Source: CAZAKO01 sp964546145
GTDB lineage: Bacteria > Fidelibacterota > UBA2242
Assembly: GCA_964546145.1 (NCBI GenBank)
Contig: CAZJIU010000009.1
Coordinates: forward strand, 1-44,422
Direction: 5' to 3'
DNA: 44,422 nt
The notes below the pieces were generated by a model, which was given only the letters and a program-made list of their open reading frames with translations, was not told the origin of the DNA and did not search any database. The position numbers and the translations under genes are program-made. Each line of letters starts with the position of its first letter. The stretch's first letter is position 1. Of this stretch, positions 6,537 to 15,524 are shown in pieces.

Positions 6537-7475
6537 ATGTTTGCCTACGGACCGGTGCCATCGCGGCGTTTGGGAAGATCAATCGGAGTAAGTCCGATAC
6601 CGGCTAAGACTTGTACTTATTCCTGCGTCTATTGCCAGCTGGGCAGAACCGATCACCTGCAGGTCAAGCGGTGTTCGTTTTTCCCCAAAGAAGACATTCT
6701 CGAAGACCTATCAAAAGTTGTGGCGCAATCTGAGGCTGATTACATAACCTTTGTCGGTGATGGCGAGCCGACCTTGAATAAAGACCTTGGCTGGCTTATT
6801 CGGAAAACCAAAGAATTGTGGAAAGTTCCGGTAGCGGTCATTACTAATGGGTCACTCCTCTTTCTCAAAGAGGTTCGGAGTGAATTGAATGCAGCAGATG
6901 TCGTATTGCCGACCCTTGATGCTGGCGACGAAGAAACCTTTAGATTAATCAACAGACCGTATCCGCAGATCAAATTTGCTAAAGTGATTGGTGGTCTGAT
7001 TAACTTTCGTCAGGAATATTCTGGTCAATTGTGGCTGGAGATCATGCTGGTTAAAGGCTTGAATGATCATTCCGAGGCCTTGCGAAATATCAGGCAAGCA
7101 GTTGATCTTATCAGCCCCGATAGAGTCTATGTTTCTATTCCAATTCGGCCACCGGCGGAAAAGTGGGTCGAACCGCCTGAACCGGACAAAGTTCTTGCGG
7201 CTCAGCGGATTTTGGGCAATGTTGAATACATTATCGAGAAGGAGACGGGCGACTTTGGGATCAATGAATTCAAGGATGCTCACGAGGCGATTTTAGAAAC
7301 AGCCTATCGTCATCCGCTGCGGGAAGCCCAAGCTTTAACTATTGAAAAACGTTTTCAGCAAGAGGGGACTCTGCAAAATATGATTGAAGCGCGGGAAGTG
7401 GTTAAGTATGATTATCAAAACGATATATATATTTTACCCGGGAAATTGCTAAGAGGTGCTGTTGAAAGTTATTAA
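6537..7475 (+). CDS. Radical SAM protein (COG0731 type)
   Basis: A 312-residue radical SAM enzyme with the cluster motif CTYSCVYCQLG (about 27-37) and a start MFAYGPVPSRRLGRSIGV typical of the COG0731 group. Other motifs are ITFVGDGEPTLNKDLGWL (GEPT) and MLVKGLNDHSEALRNI. Residues after about 240 form a helical C-terminal domain. COG0731 members are annotated as Fe-S oxidoreductases related to wyosine synthases. The substrate here is unknown. Its frame overlaps or abuts the next small gene (ends at 7475). Confidence 0.88.
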   Translation: MFAYGPVPSRRLGRSIGVSPIPAKTCTYSCVYCQLGRTDHLQVKRCSFFPKEDILEDLSKVVAQSEADYITFVGDGEPTLNKDLGWLIRKTKELWKVPVAVITNGSLLFLKEVRSELNAADVVLPTLDAGDEETFRLINRPYPQIKFAKVIGGLINFRQEYSGQLWLEIMLVKGLNDHSEALRNIRQAVDLISPDRVYVSIPIRPPAEKWVEPPEPDKVLAAQRILGNVEYIIEKETGDFGINEFKDAHEAILETAYRHPLREAQALTIEKRFQQEGTLQNMIEAREVVKYDYQNDIYILPGKLLRGAVESY

Positions 7476-7761
7476 AATTAATGATATGAAAATCGATGTC
7501 AGATTCATGGGATATTGCAATTTTGAGGTAACGCTGAGCGACGGACGCTCAGAATCGAAATATATCGCTAAGCTGACAGATGTCTATTATAACCGTCTGG
7601 CTAAAGGTAAAATTTCGAAGGAGGAATTGATCAAAAGATCATTTGAATTTTTACTGAAAAAGGAATCCAGGGATTTCCTTCAGCCAAAATTTGATTTAAG
7701 AGAAATCAAAAAATATTTTCCAGATTATGAAGATAATGTTCAAGTTCGTAAAGATTACTGA
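7462..7761 (+). CDS. Hypothetical protein, about 99 residues
   Basis: This frame overlaps the end of the radical SAM gene by 14 bases. A TTG at 7462 follows AGAGG by 5 bases and gives MKVIKINDMKIDVRFMGYCN. A GTG at 7456 and an ATG at 7486 are alternatives. The sequence is rich in Lys, Glu and Asp with no Cys motif beyond a single Cys, no signal peptide and no membrane segment, and looks like a small mixed alpha/beta protein. I do not recognise the family. Overlap and codon use support a real gene co-translated with the radical SAM protein. Confidence 0.65.
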   Translation: MKVIKINDMKIDVRFMGYCNFEVTLSDGRSESKYIAKLTDVYYNRLAKGKISKEELIKRSFEFLLKKESRDFLQPKFDLREIKKYFPDYEDNVQVRKDY

Positions 7762-7818
7762 CATTGTAGGTCAACTTTATGAATAATACGATTTATCTAT
7801 GATTTTTTTGGCGGTATT

Positions 7819-8655
7819 ATGAATAAAGATGCGCTGATTACTTTCTTTAAAATTCGCCTGACTATTGTGGTAATGATTCTCGGCGTTGGTAGCATTTTCT
7901 CAAGAGCCCAGAGCGAGTCCGAGCAATCTGTTAGAGTTGACGAAAAGATTTCAATTACGGTTATCTATGACAATTATCAGATCAATCCCGATTTGACTCC
8001 CAGTTGGGGTTTTAGCTGTGTTATTAAAAAACCGCAAAATAATATTCTTTTTGATACGGGTGGCAACAGCTCCATTTTGCTTGACAATATGCAGAAAATG
8101 GCGATAGCTGCCAGTGAAATTGATTTAGTTGTAATTTCCCATATTCACGGCGATCATCTGGGTGGGCTTAATGGTTTTTTAAAAGAGAATAACAAGGTTA
8201 AGGTATATATTCCCAGTTCGTTTCCGAATTCTGTAAGGGAGGAGATAAAATCCTGTGGTGCCGAATATCATCAGGTAAATGGTTCAATGCAAATTTGTGA
8301 AAATATTTATACTACAGGGGAGCTGGGAATTAGAGTAAAAGAACAGTCTTTAATTCTTGATACTAATAAAGGATTGGTGATAGTTACTGGTTGTGCTCAT
8401 CCCGGAATAATGGAGATTATCAAAGAGTCGCAGCAAATTCTAACGGATAGAATGATTTATTTGGTTATGGGCGGTTTTCATTTGTCGGGAGTTTCTAATT
8501 TAAAATTAGCAGACATTGTCAAGGAATTCAGAAATAGTAGCGTTCAAAAGGTCGCTCCTTCCCATTGTTCAGGTGACCGCTGCCGGAAATTATTTAAAAA
8601 TGAATATCAAGCAGATTTTATCGAGAGTGGGGTAGATAAAATTTTTAAATTCTAA
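7819..8655 (+). CDS. Exported COG1237-type metallo-beta-lactamase fold hydrolase
   Basis: A 278-residue protein with an N-terminal hydrophobic segment (ITFFKIRLTIVVMILGVGS, about 7-25) ending near SRAQS, a probable signal peptide or anchor. It is followed by a metallo-beta-lactamase domain. Metal-binding motifs are SHIHGDHLGG (about 110), GCAHPGIMEI, GGFHLSG and PSHCSG. The order and spacing fit the COG1237 group, annotated as dihydropterin-ribofuranosyl-aminobenzene phosphate synthase-like. The next gene is a cytoplasmic paralogue. Function here is not known. Confidence 0.85.
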   Translation: MNKDALITFFKIRLTIVVMILGVGSIFSRAQSESEQSVRVDEKISITVIYDNYQINPDLTPSWGFSCVIKKPQNNILFDTGGNSSILLDNMQKMAIAASEIDLVVISHIHGDHLGGLNGFLKENNKVKVYIPSSFPNSVREEIKSCGAEYHQVNGSMQICENIYTTGELGIRVKEQSLILDTNKGLVIVTGCAHPGIMEIIKESQQILTDRMIYLVMGGFHLSGVSNLKLADIVKEFRNSSVQKVAPSHCSGDRCRKLFKNEYQADFIESGVDKIFKF

Positions 8656-8678
8656 AAGCATAAATTGATGAGAATAAG

Positions 8679-9335
8679 ATGAGGATCAGGATAATTTATG
8701 ACGATACGGTTTTCCAGGAAGACCTGACTGCCGACCACGGATTCGCCTGTCTGGTGGAAATATTTCAACCTGTCGCGCGTAGAATCCTCTTCGATGCCGG
8801 GGCAGACGGCAAAATTCTGCTCGCTAACATGAAAAAATTGAATATTAGTCCGGGCTCAATTGATGAGGTGTTTATTTCTCATGCTCATTTAGATCATACC
8901 GGCGGACTTTCCGCATTCCTCAATGAAAACGATCAGGTGACGATTTTCGTTCCGCCGACCGTCCGAGGCATCCGCCGGGCAAAAGAGGTGATCCATATTG
9001 CAAAAGCAGCACAGTTATATAAAAATGTCTATTCTACTGGTGAGTTGCTAAATATTGAGCAATCGCTGATCGTTAGAATTGACAAAGGATTGGTTATTAT
9101 TGCCGGCTGTTCGCATTCGGGGATAGGAAATATTCTGGATGCAGCAGCCCAGTTTGGCAAACCTTATGCCCTTATTGGCGGACTCCACGGTTTTAATCAA
9201 TTTGAGTTGCTTGAGGATTTGGGTGTAGTTTGTCCCACTCACTGCACCCAACATACAGCCAGAATAAAATCGCTTTATCCTGAAAAATATGTTCAAGGTG
9301 GAGTCGGGAAGATAATCGAGATCTTACCTGATTAG
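8679..9335 (+). CDS. Cytoplasmic COG1237-type metallo-beta-lactamase fold hydrolase
   Basis: A 218-residue protein without a signal peptide. Motifs: DHGFACLVEI, FDAGADGKILLANMKKL, SHAHLDHTGG (di-metal site), GCSHSGIGNI, GGLHGFNQF, PTHCTQH. It is a paralogue of the gene 23 bases upstream, sharing the same motif order. COG1237 proteins are common in anaerobes and archaea near NifX-type genes. The true substrate is unsettled. Confidence 0.87.
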   Translation: MRIRIIYDDTVFQEDLTADHGFACLVEIFQPVARRILFDAGADGKILLANMKKLNISPGSIDEVFISHAHLDHTGGLSAFLNENDQVTIFVPPTVRGIRRAKEVIHIAKAAQLYKNVYSTGELLNIEQSLIVRIDKGLVIIAGCSHSGIGNILDAAAQFGKPYALIGGLHGFNQFELLEDLGVVCPTHCTQHTARIKSLYPEKYVQGGVGKIIEILPD

Positions 9336-9362
9336 TAAAATATTTGATTAATAACTGATAAA

Positions 9363-10016
9363 ATGCCCAAAACAAGACCGTTTGAAGAATATACGTCTCA
9401 ATATGAAGCCTGGTTTGAGCAATATTATTTTGTATATCAATCGGAGCTTTTAGCAGTTGGACAAATGCTTTCTGCCGGAGGGAAGGGAATTGAAATCGGT
9501 GTCGGCAGTGGTCGTTTTGCGGCTCCCTTTGGGATTCGCTATGGAGTTGAACCTTCTCCAAAAATGATTGAATTGGCAATCCAGAAAGGTCTCTATGTTG
9601 TACGGGGCGTGGCTGAATTTCTCCCCGTCAGAAATCAGCGATTTGATTTTGTCTTGATGGTGACCACAATTTGTTTTTTGGATGATGTTCACAAAGCGCT
9701 TCTGGAAGCACATCGGATTTTAAAGCCTGATGGCTTCATTGTTATCGGTTTTGTGGATAAAGAAAGCCCCATTGGCAGACTGTATCAGAAAAATCGATTA
9801 CAAAGTGTTTTTTATCGTGAGGCAACGTTTTATTCCGTTGCCGAAGTAACCGAGCATTTGATTCAAACTGGTTTTGATTATTTTGAATTCAAGCAGACGA
9901 TTTATAGAGGTTTGGATCAGATCAATGGAGTTGAATCTGTGAACGAGGGTTGTGGTGAGGGATCCTTTGTTGTAATTAAGGCTAAAAAGAAGCCAAAGGA
10001 CAGAAATGTGGTATGA
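9363..10016 (+). CDS. Class I SAM-dependent methyltransferase
   Basis: A 217-residue protein with motif I GIEIGVGSGRFAAPFG (about 41-56), motif II-type FDFVLMVTTICFLDDVHKAL and the post-motif LKPDGFIVIGFVD. This is the Methyltransf_11 layout. It begins 27 bases after the upstream metallo-beta-lactamase. The substrate cannot be read from the sequence. It is the first of three different small methyltransferases in this cluster. Confidence 0.88.
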   Translation: MPKTRPFEEYTSQYEAWFEQYYFVYQSELLAVGQMLSAGGKGIEIGVGSGRFAAPFGIRYGVEPSPKMIELAIQKGLYVVRGVAEFLPVRNQRFDFVLMVTTICFLDDVHKALLEAHRILKPDGFIVIGFVDKESPIGRLYQKNRLQSVFYREATFYSVAEVTEHLIQTGFDYFEFKQTIYRGLDQINGVESVNEGCGEGSFVVIKAKKKPKDRNVV

Positions 10017-10051
10017 GTCAAATTTACTTGTGATTTTTCTGGAGAAAAGGT

Positions 10052-10315
10052 ATGCCTATCTATGAATATGAGTGTGAATCCTGTGGTTATCGGTTTGAGC
10101 AATTTCAAAAAATGAGTGATCTGCCCGTTAAGGTTTGTCCAGAGTGCGGAGTGCCGGTAAGGAAGCTGATTGGAGCCGGAACGGGTATCATTTTTAAGGG
10201 AAGTGGTTTTTATGCCACGGATTATGGCCGCCAATCCGCCGGGAAAACCTGTTGTGGTAGAACGGAACGCTGCGACAGACCGCCCTGTTCCGAAAGTGGG
10301 TGCTGTGAACGCTGA
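10052..10315 (+). CDS. FmdB-family zinc-ribbon protein with Cys-rich tail
   Basis: An 87-residue protein starting MPIYEYECESCGYRFEQFQK, with CPECGVPVRKLIGAG completing the FmdB/CxxC_CXXC_SSSS zinc ribbon, then FKGSGFYATDY. The tail (after about residue 64) has seven more Cys (CCGRTERCDRPPC and ESGCC), which could hold another metal. A GGAG precedes the ATG. These small regulators or metal proteins often accompany redox and metal genes. Confidence 0.88.
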   Translation: MPIYEYECESCGYRFEQFQKMSDLPVKVCPECGVPVRKLIGAGTGIIFKGSGFYATDYGRQSAGKTCCGRTERCDRPPCSESGCCER

Positions 10316-10373
10316 ATCCTGGAATGAGATTTTATCGAAAATATCAAGGGTTAGTGAATAGGAGGTTTGTACG

Positions 10374-10727
10374 ATGCCATGGATTGATAAAGAGAGCTGT
10401 ACTGGTTGCGGAATTTGCATAGATGAGTGTCCCGTAGATGCAATTTTAATGAAAGTGAGCGAAGCGGAAATTAACATGGTTGAATGTATTCGCTGTGGCG
10501 TTTGCCACGATGTGTGTCCACAGGGCTCGGTAAGACACGACAGTGAAAAAACCAATGATATTATTAGGACAAATGTAGAGACAACGATGAAATATATGGC
10601 AATGTGTGCCCGACTTCTCCGCGACACCCGAGAAAAGGGAAAGTGCTTACAGAGAATGAAAAAACATTTTAATCATGAAAAGCTTATCGCAGAAAAAACC
10701 TTAGCAGAACTGGAAAAGTTGGGATGA
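10374..10727 (+). CDS. 2x[4Fe-4S] ferredoxin with C-terminal helical extension
   Basis: A 117-residue protein whose first 60 residues hold two CxxCxxCxxxCP motifs (CTGCGICIDECP and CIRCGVCHDVCP). The rest is a charged helical tail with KCLQRMKKHFNH, longer than in simple ferredoxins. GGAGG precedes the ATG. It probably carries electrons for the neighbouring redox proteins. The tail may serve as a docking segment. Confidence 0.9.
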   Translation: MPWIDKESCTGCGICIDECPVDAILMKVSEAEINMVECIRCGVCHDVCPQGSVRHDSEKTNDIIRTNVETTMKYMAMCARLLRDTREKGKCLQRMKKHFNHEKLIAEKTLAELEKLG

Positions 10728-10789
10728 TTGCGGATAGGGGCACTGTCTGCCGGACAAATTATTAATAGTTTAGGAAAGGTGGATTGGTA

Positions 10790-11134
10790 ATGCTTTACAT
10801 AGATAAGAATAAATGTATAGGATGTGAGGCCTGCGTAAAAGTATGTCCCACTGGAGCAATATCAATGGTTGCTGGTAAAGCCACGATTGACGTGAATAAA
10901 TGCATAGATTGTGGAGAATGTGCTCGAGTCTGCTCCCGAGACGCAATTTATTCCGATACAAGTTCACATCGGAATATCACGCCAAATCAGGAGCATAGTT
11001 GGCCTGATTTCGGTTTTGGTATGGGGACAGGTGCTGGCAGAGGTTTTGGGCGGGGAATGGGTAGAGGTTTAGGAAGAGGGCCTCGGGATGGAAGAGGTCG
11101 TGGCAGAGGCGGTGGGGGTAGAGGTCGGATATAG
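10790..11134 (+). CDS. 2x[4Fe-4S] ferredoxin with Gly/Arg-rich tail
   Basis: A 114-residue protein from the ATG at 10790 (AGGAAAGG upstream). A TTG at 10784 is the alternative. Two cluster motifs (CIGCEACVKVCPTGAI and CIDCGECARVCS) occupy the first 50 residues. The last 40 residues are Gly/Arg repeats (GRGFGRGMGRGLGRG and RGRGRGGGGRGRI). The second cluster motif ends in Ser-Arg-Asp instead of Pro. The RG tail matches those on three proteins at the start of the cluster. Confidence 0.9.
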   Translation: MLYIDKNKCIGCEACVKVCPTGAISMVAGKATIDVNKCIDCGECARVCSRDAIYSDTSSHRNITPNQEHSWPDFGFGMGTGAGRGFGRGMGRGLGRGPRDGRGRGRGGGGRGRI

Positions 11135-11222
11135 AAAAATTCGTAGGAGTAAATTTTGATCAACAGTTTTATCGTCGGTAATTTGAGTTGAATATTGAGG
11201 ATTATTTTTAAGAGGTATGATT

Positions 11223-11768
11223 ATGAATTTATCTGATTGGAAAGAGAATATCAAATTTGAACGCGAGGAGAAGGATGGATTTTTCAAGCTGCATTCGCAA
11301 TCGCCATTGTCTTTTGATGATCGTCAGAAATTTAAAGGATTGAATTATTATCCTCCTGATTCAGACTACCGTTTTGAGATAGAACTGCGCGAGCATGATC
11401 AGAAGGAAATTTTAATAATAGAGGATACACAGGGAAATGAGCGAGAGTTTCTTAGATGGGGCGAGTTCGAATTCAAAATCAACAACATTACGTGTAAGTT
11501 ACAGGCTTATAAGAGTTCTCCTGAGGAAGAACGGCTGTTTATTCCCTTTAAGGACGAAACCAGCGGTAAGGAGACCTATGGGGCGGGACGCTATCTTGAC
11601 CTCGATGATAAAAACCATCAGACTCGCCGGGGATATTGGATTCTCGACTTTAATCGGGCTTACAATCCGTGGTGCGCCTACAGTGATCAGTACGCCTGTC
11701 CATTTGTAGCTCCGGAAAACTGGTTAAAGGTAGCGATTCGCGCTGGCGAGAAGAACTACTCCATTTAA
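11223..11768 (+). CDS. DUF1684 domain protein
   Basis: A 181-residue protein with the DUF1684 C-terminal signature: TYGAGRYLDL, YWILDFNRAYNPWCAYS, CPFVAPENWLKVAIRAGE. Two start codons are possible (11217 and 11223), and AGAGG is better spaced for the second. DUF1684 members are small soluble proteins with a strand-rich fold and no agreed function. No membrane segment or signal peptide is seen. Confidence 0.85.
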   Translation: MNLSDWKENIKFEREEKDGFFKLHSQSPLSFDDRQKFKGLNYYPPDSDYRFEIELREHDQKEILIIEDTQGNEREFLRWGEFEFKINNITCKLQAYKSSPEEERLFIPFKDETSGKETYGAGRYLDLDDKNHQTRRGYWILDFNRAYNPWCAYSDQYACPFVAPENWLKVAIRAGEKNYSI

Positions 11769-11839
11769 TATAAAAAATGAAAAAAATGACGGGTGATATT
11801 TCTGAAAAAAGCTCTTCTCTTGTTCGATAGGAGTAAATT

Positions 11840-12688
11840 GTGAGTTGGTGGAATAATATTCCTAAACATATTAATCCCAGTATTATTGAAATTGGTTCAT
11901 TCCAATTGCGCTATTATGGTCTGATGTATGTTTTTGCTTTTGCAGTTACTTATTTGCTGGTTGTGCATAGAATAAATGATGAAAAGTACAATTATTCAAA
12001 AGAGATTGTTAAAAATTATTTCATGTGGGCAATTTTGGGAGTTATCGCAGGCGGAAGGCTAGGGTATGTTGTTTTCTATAACTTTAAGTATTTTATTGCT
12101 AATCCGTTAGAGATAATTAGTCCTTTCGATTTTTCCGATGGCTTTTGCTTCACGGGGATTTCAGGAATGTCTTATCATGGCGGAGTAATTGGAGTCATTT
12201 TAGCTTCCAGTATCTTTTGCGAGAAAAACAAAATAAATATATGGCATTTCGCGGACCTTTTATCTCCGGCGATTCCTTTAGGTTACACATTTGGGCGACT
12301 CGGCAACTTTATTAATGGCGAGCTTTATGGTCGAATTACTACGGTGCCTTGGGGAATGTATTTTCCCTTGGACACAAGCGGTCAATTGCGCCATCCTTCT
12401 CAACTTTATGAGGCCATTTTTGAAGGGTTAATTCTCTTTATTTTTCTGTGGAAATTAAGGAAACTAAAAATTTTTGATGGTTTTTTCTTCTCGATGTATC
12501 TTATTGGATACGGATTTGTGCGTTTTTTTATTGAATTTGTGCGTCTACCTGATTCTCAGCTTGGATTTATATTGGGTCCTTTTACCATGGGGCAAATTCT
12601 TTGTTTTTGCATGATATTAGGAGGTATTTTAATTCTGATAATTAGAGGATTTAAAACTAAACAGCATATAATCAGCAGTATGGGATAG
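11840..12688 (+). CDS. lgt: Prolipoprotein diacylglyceryl transferase
   Basis: A 282-residue polytopic membrane enzyme that transfers diacylglycerol to the lipobox Cys of prolipoproteins. The family signature GRLGNFINGELYGR (about 154-167) is intact, as are YHGGVIG (about 113) and RHPSQLYEA. A GTG start at 11840 follows GGAG. Seven transmembrane segments are plausible. Its presence inside the redox cluster may be incidental. Confidence 0.95.
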   Translation: MSWWNNIPKHINPSIIEIGSFQLRYYGLMYVFAFAVTYLLVVHRINDEKYNYSKEIVKNYFMWAILGVIAGGRLGYVVFYNFKYFIANPLEIISPFDFSDGFCFTGISGMSYHGGVIGVILASSIFCEKNKINIWHFADLLSPAIPLGYTFGRLGNFINGELYGRITTVPWGMYFPLDTSGQLRHPSQLYEAIFEGLILFIFLWKLRKLKIFDGFFFSMYLIGYGFVRFFIEFVRLPDSQLGFILGPFTMGQILCFCMILGGILILIIRGFKTKQHIISSMG

Positions 12689-12697
12689 ATTTATACA

Positions 12698-13918
12698 GTG
12701 GAATTGAGCGAACAGATATCAAAACACAACTATTATGCCTTTTTATGGCATGCTGTGTTTCTGGCATTAGCAGTAAATTTTACCGATGTGGGGACCATTA
12801 TTCCGGCAATGATGGTGGATGCCGGTAGCAGCTCGTTTCAGCTGGGAATCCTGACGGCGATCATGTTGGGGGGTGGAAAATTAGCGCAACTATTTTTTGC
12901 TCCGTTCTTGAACAATCGTTCTTCGAAAAAAAGGTATCTACTGGATGGCATTAACGCTCGCATCTTTTCTCTTGGCGGAATGGCTCTGCTATTTTGGTTT
13001 TCATCTCATATTGCTGATACGTTAATTATCTGGTCTATTTTTATTTTAATTTCCTTGTTCTCATTCAGTGGTGCCTTCGCCAACATCAGTTATGTTGACA
13101 TTTTGGGGAAATCGGTATTCCGGGAAAAACGGAAGGTATTCTTTTCTATTAAACAGGCCATATCCAGTATTGTTGTTTTCCTGTCTGCTATTTTGGTGAG
13201 GAGGATGCTCATGGCGTATAATTATCCACTGAATTATGCCACCTTATTTTTTATCGCCGCTGTACTTCTGGGAATTGCTTCTTTAGGGTTCTGGGAAATA
13301 AAAGAGATTCCCGCCTCCAATTTTAAAATTTCCAGTTTTAAGACATTTATTAATACTGTTATACAGGAAATTCGTATCAATAGAAAATGGAGGAATTATC
13401 TGTTTTTAACCAATACACAGGGGATCAGTATCGTATTGATGCCCTTTTTAATCCTTTATGCTAAGAATCTGTTCTCCGCGGATAGCCGAGACATCGGCAA
13501 CTTTTTGGTTTTAAAAGTAATTGGTGGTATTCTTGCCGGCGGTTTGCTTTTCTATTATTCCGCTAAAATAAAATACCAGATCATGCTGTACATTACTACC
13601 ATTATCGCAATTCTGATTACGCTGTTTATTTTGATAATACCGGGATCAACGCTTTTCCCCTATGTTTTCCTGGTGGGCGGCATTGTTTTTACGATTCATA
13701 CTATTTCAATCAGTGGTATTCTCTTGGAAGTTACCACGGATCAAAATAGAGCCTTATATACGGGACTTTCGGGTGCAGGGAGCATTCTACCCGTCATTTT
13801 TCCGTTTTTGGGCGGCTGGATAATAAGTGAATTCGGATTTAATCTTTTTTTTGGGTTATTTATCACAATTATGCTTAGCTCAATCTATTTTATTAGAGGG
13901 GTTGATTGCAAAATATGA
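12698..13918 (+). CDS. Major facilitator superfamily transporter
   Basis: A 406-residue, about 12-helix permease with GTG start. Helix 1 contains FLALAVNFTDVGTIIPAMMV and the loop 2-3 region is APFLNNRSSKKRYLLDGIN, resembling the MFS loop signature. The substrate cannot be predicted. The stop codon overlaps the next gene's ATG by four bases (13915-13918), which suggests coupled translation with the methyltransferase. Confidence 0.85.
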   Translation: MELSEQISKHNYYAFLWHAVFLALAVNFTDVGTIIPAMMVDAGSSSFQLGILTAIMLGGGKLAQLFFAPFLNNRSSKKRYLLDGINARIFSLGGMALLFWFSSHIADTLIIWSIFILISLFSFSGAFANISYVDILGKSVFREKRKVFFSIKQAISSIVVFLSAILVRRMLMAYNYPLNYATLFFIAAVLLGIASLGFWEIKEIPASNFKISSFKTFINTVIQEIRINRKWRNYLFLTNTQGISIVLMPFLILYAKNLFSADSRDIGNFLVLKVIGGILAGGLLFYYSAKIKYQIMLYITTIIAILITLFILIIPGSTLFPYVFLVGGIVFTIHTISISGILLEVTTDQNRALYTGLSGAGSILPVIFPFLGGWIISEFGFNLFFGLFITIMLSSIYFIRGVDCKI

Positions 13919-14574
13919 CCACAAAACCAGACAAAATATATCCCGACTCGGGCGTTGAATTAAGTCTCTTCACGGCACGGTATTATGACAAGGTGATGAA
14001 CACTGCCACGCTGGGGCTTTATAGCGCCTTTATTCACCGGGCGATTAAAGCAATAGATATTCAACCTGGAGATAAGATACTCGATTTGGGCTGTGGTACC
14101 GGGCGCAATGCCTGCATTATGGTTAAATATCTGAGGGGCGATGGAGCAATAACCGGTATGGATATTTCGCCGATTATGGAGAGGCAGTTCAATAAAAAAT
14201 GCGCAAGCTATCGGAACGTTGCATTTATCCGGCAAAGAATTGACCAGCCATTTTCGTTGACGGAGCAATTTGATAAGATATTCATCAGCTTTGTAATTCA
14301 TGGTTTTCCACATACGGTCCGCCAAACGATTCTCCAAAATATTGAAAATCATTTAAAACCTGGCGGTGCATTTTTTATGCTCGATTATGCCGAATTTGAC
14401 CGGAACAAAATGCCACTATTATTCCGCTATATCTTTAACACCATCGAATGCCGGTATGCTTTCGATTTTATCGGGCGAGATTGGAAGCAGATTCTGGCTG
14501 ATTTTAACTTTCACGATTTTGAAGAGTATTTCTTTGTTCAGAATTATGTGAGACTATTGAAAGCAGAAAAATAA
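13915..14574 (+). CDS. Class I SAM-dependent methyltransferase
   Basis: A 219-residue protein with motif I ILDLGCGTGRNACIM (about 55-69), motif II around TGMDISPIM and the segment LKPGGAFFMLDYAEFDR. It resembles the UbiE/menaquinone methyltransferase-like group in layout, but the substrate is unknown. Its ATG overlaps the MFS stop by four bases. A TTG 9 bases earlier is a less likely start. Confidence 0.88.
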   Translation: MTTKPDKIYPDSGVELSLFTARYYDKVMNTATLGLYSAFIHRAIKAIDIQPGDKILDLGCGTGRNACIMVKYLRGDGAITGMDISPIMERQFNKKCASYRNVAFIRQRIDQPFSLTEQFDKIFISFVIHGFPHTVRQTILQNIENHLKPGGAFFMLDYAEFDRNKMPLLFRYIFNTIECRYAFDFIGRDWKQILADFNFHDFEEYFFVQNYVRLLKAEK

Positions 14575-14618
14575 AACCGAATATGGTTTGAGAAATTAAG
14601 AATAAGGAATTTGAAACA

Positions 14619-15440
14619 ATGAATAGCGATCCGGATAGAGTCAAGCAAATGGAAGAGCAGAACAGGCGCATCGATGAGGTTCTTAAAAAAATCGATCACC
14701 GGATTGTGATTTTCAGCGGGAAAGGTGGTGTGGGGAAAAGCACCGTCGCCGTCAATCTTGCCTATACCCTGCTAAGCAAAGAATTGAAGATCGGACTGCT
14801 GGATGCCGATATAACCGGACCGAATATTCCTCAGATGGTTGGTCTTTCCGGTTTGCCAGAGGTGATGGATGAGCATCAGATATTACCGCAGATCAAAGAA
14901 AACTTGAGGGTGATTTCGATCGCGCCGATGATACCCAAGGATCAGCCGGTAATCTGGCGCGGACCGCTGCGCTCCGGAACGATTTCCCAGTTTCTGGCCG
15001 ATGTGGTCTGGGATGAACTGGATGTGCTAGTGACCGATCTGCCACCAGGAACCGGCGACGAGGTGTTAACGGTTTCCCAGAAAATGCACCCGCAATTGGC
15101 AATTATCGTGACCACACCGCAGGAGGTGTCGCTGCTGGATTGTCGCCGGGCGGTAAATATGGCAAAGAAATTGAATATTCCCCAAATAGCGGTTATTGAA
15201 AATATGTCGGGTTTGATCTGTCCGAAATGCGGCGAAGCCATTGATTTCTTTGGAACCGGCGGAGGTGAGAAAATGGCGTCGGAAATGAATGCCACTTTTC
15301 TGGGACGGATTCCCATGGAAAAGCAGGGACGTGAATGCGGTGACAATGGTACGCCGATAGTGTTAAAGTATCCCGATTCGGCAACAGCAGAAGCATTTGT
15401 AAATATTGCCGAAAATGTACTCCGCCTGCTGAAGCAATGA
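14619..15440 (+). CDS. mrp: Mrp/ApbC/NBP35-family Fe-S cluster carrier ATPase
   Basis: A 273-residue P-loop ATPase with deviant Walker A FSGKGGVGKSTVAVNLA (about 32-48), DADITGPNIPQMVGL, VTDLPPGTGDE (Walker B/switch) and the cluster-binding CPKCG (about 204-208) followed by FFGTGGGEKMA. Mrp proteins assemble and transfer Fe-S clusters in the cytoplasm. This is unrelated to the Mrp antiporter in region 1. Related Mrp/ParA proteins belong to orange-protein loci, which matches the cluster's theme. Confidence 0.93.
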   Translation: MNSDPDRVKQMEEQNRRIDEVLKKIDHRIVIFSGKGGVGKSTVAVNLAYTLLSKELKIGLLDADITGPNIPQMVGLSGLPEVMDEHQILPQIKENLRVISIAPMIPKDQPVIWRGPLRSGTISQFLADVVWDELDVLVTDLPPGTGDEVLTVSQKMHPQLAIIVTTPQEVSLLDCRRAVNMAKKLNIPQIAVIENMSGLICPKCGEAIDFFGTGGGEKMASEMNATFLGRIPMEKQGRECGDNGTPIVLKYPDSATAEAFVNIAENVLRLLKQ

Positions 15441-15524
15441 GAATTTCAATAATGAAAAATGTAATTGCACCTACCTTTGGTTAGATGATAATTGAAAAAA
15501 ATAGGCAAGTCGGAAGGCGGATAA

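Noticed and set aside
9917..10627. A 236-residue minus-strand frame, the longest antisense frame in the cluster
   Set aside because: It spans parts of three well-supported plus-strand genes (methyltransferase, FmdB ribbon, ferredoxin) and its composition (Ser/Thr/Ile-rich) does not resemble a real protein.
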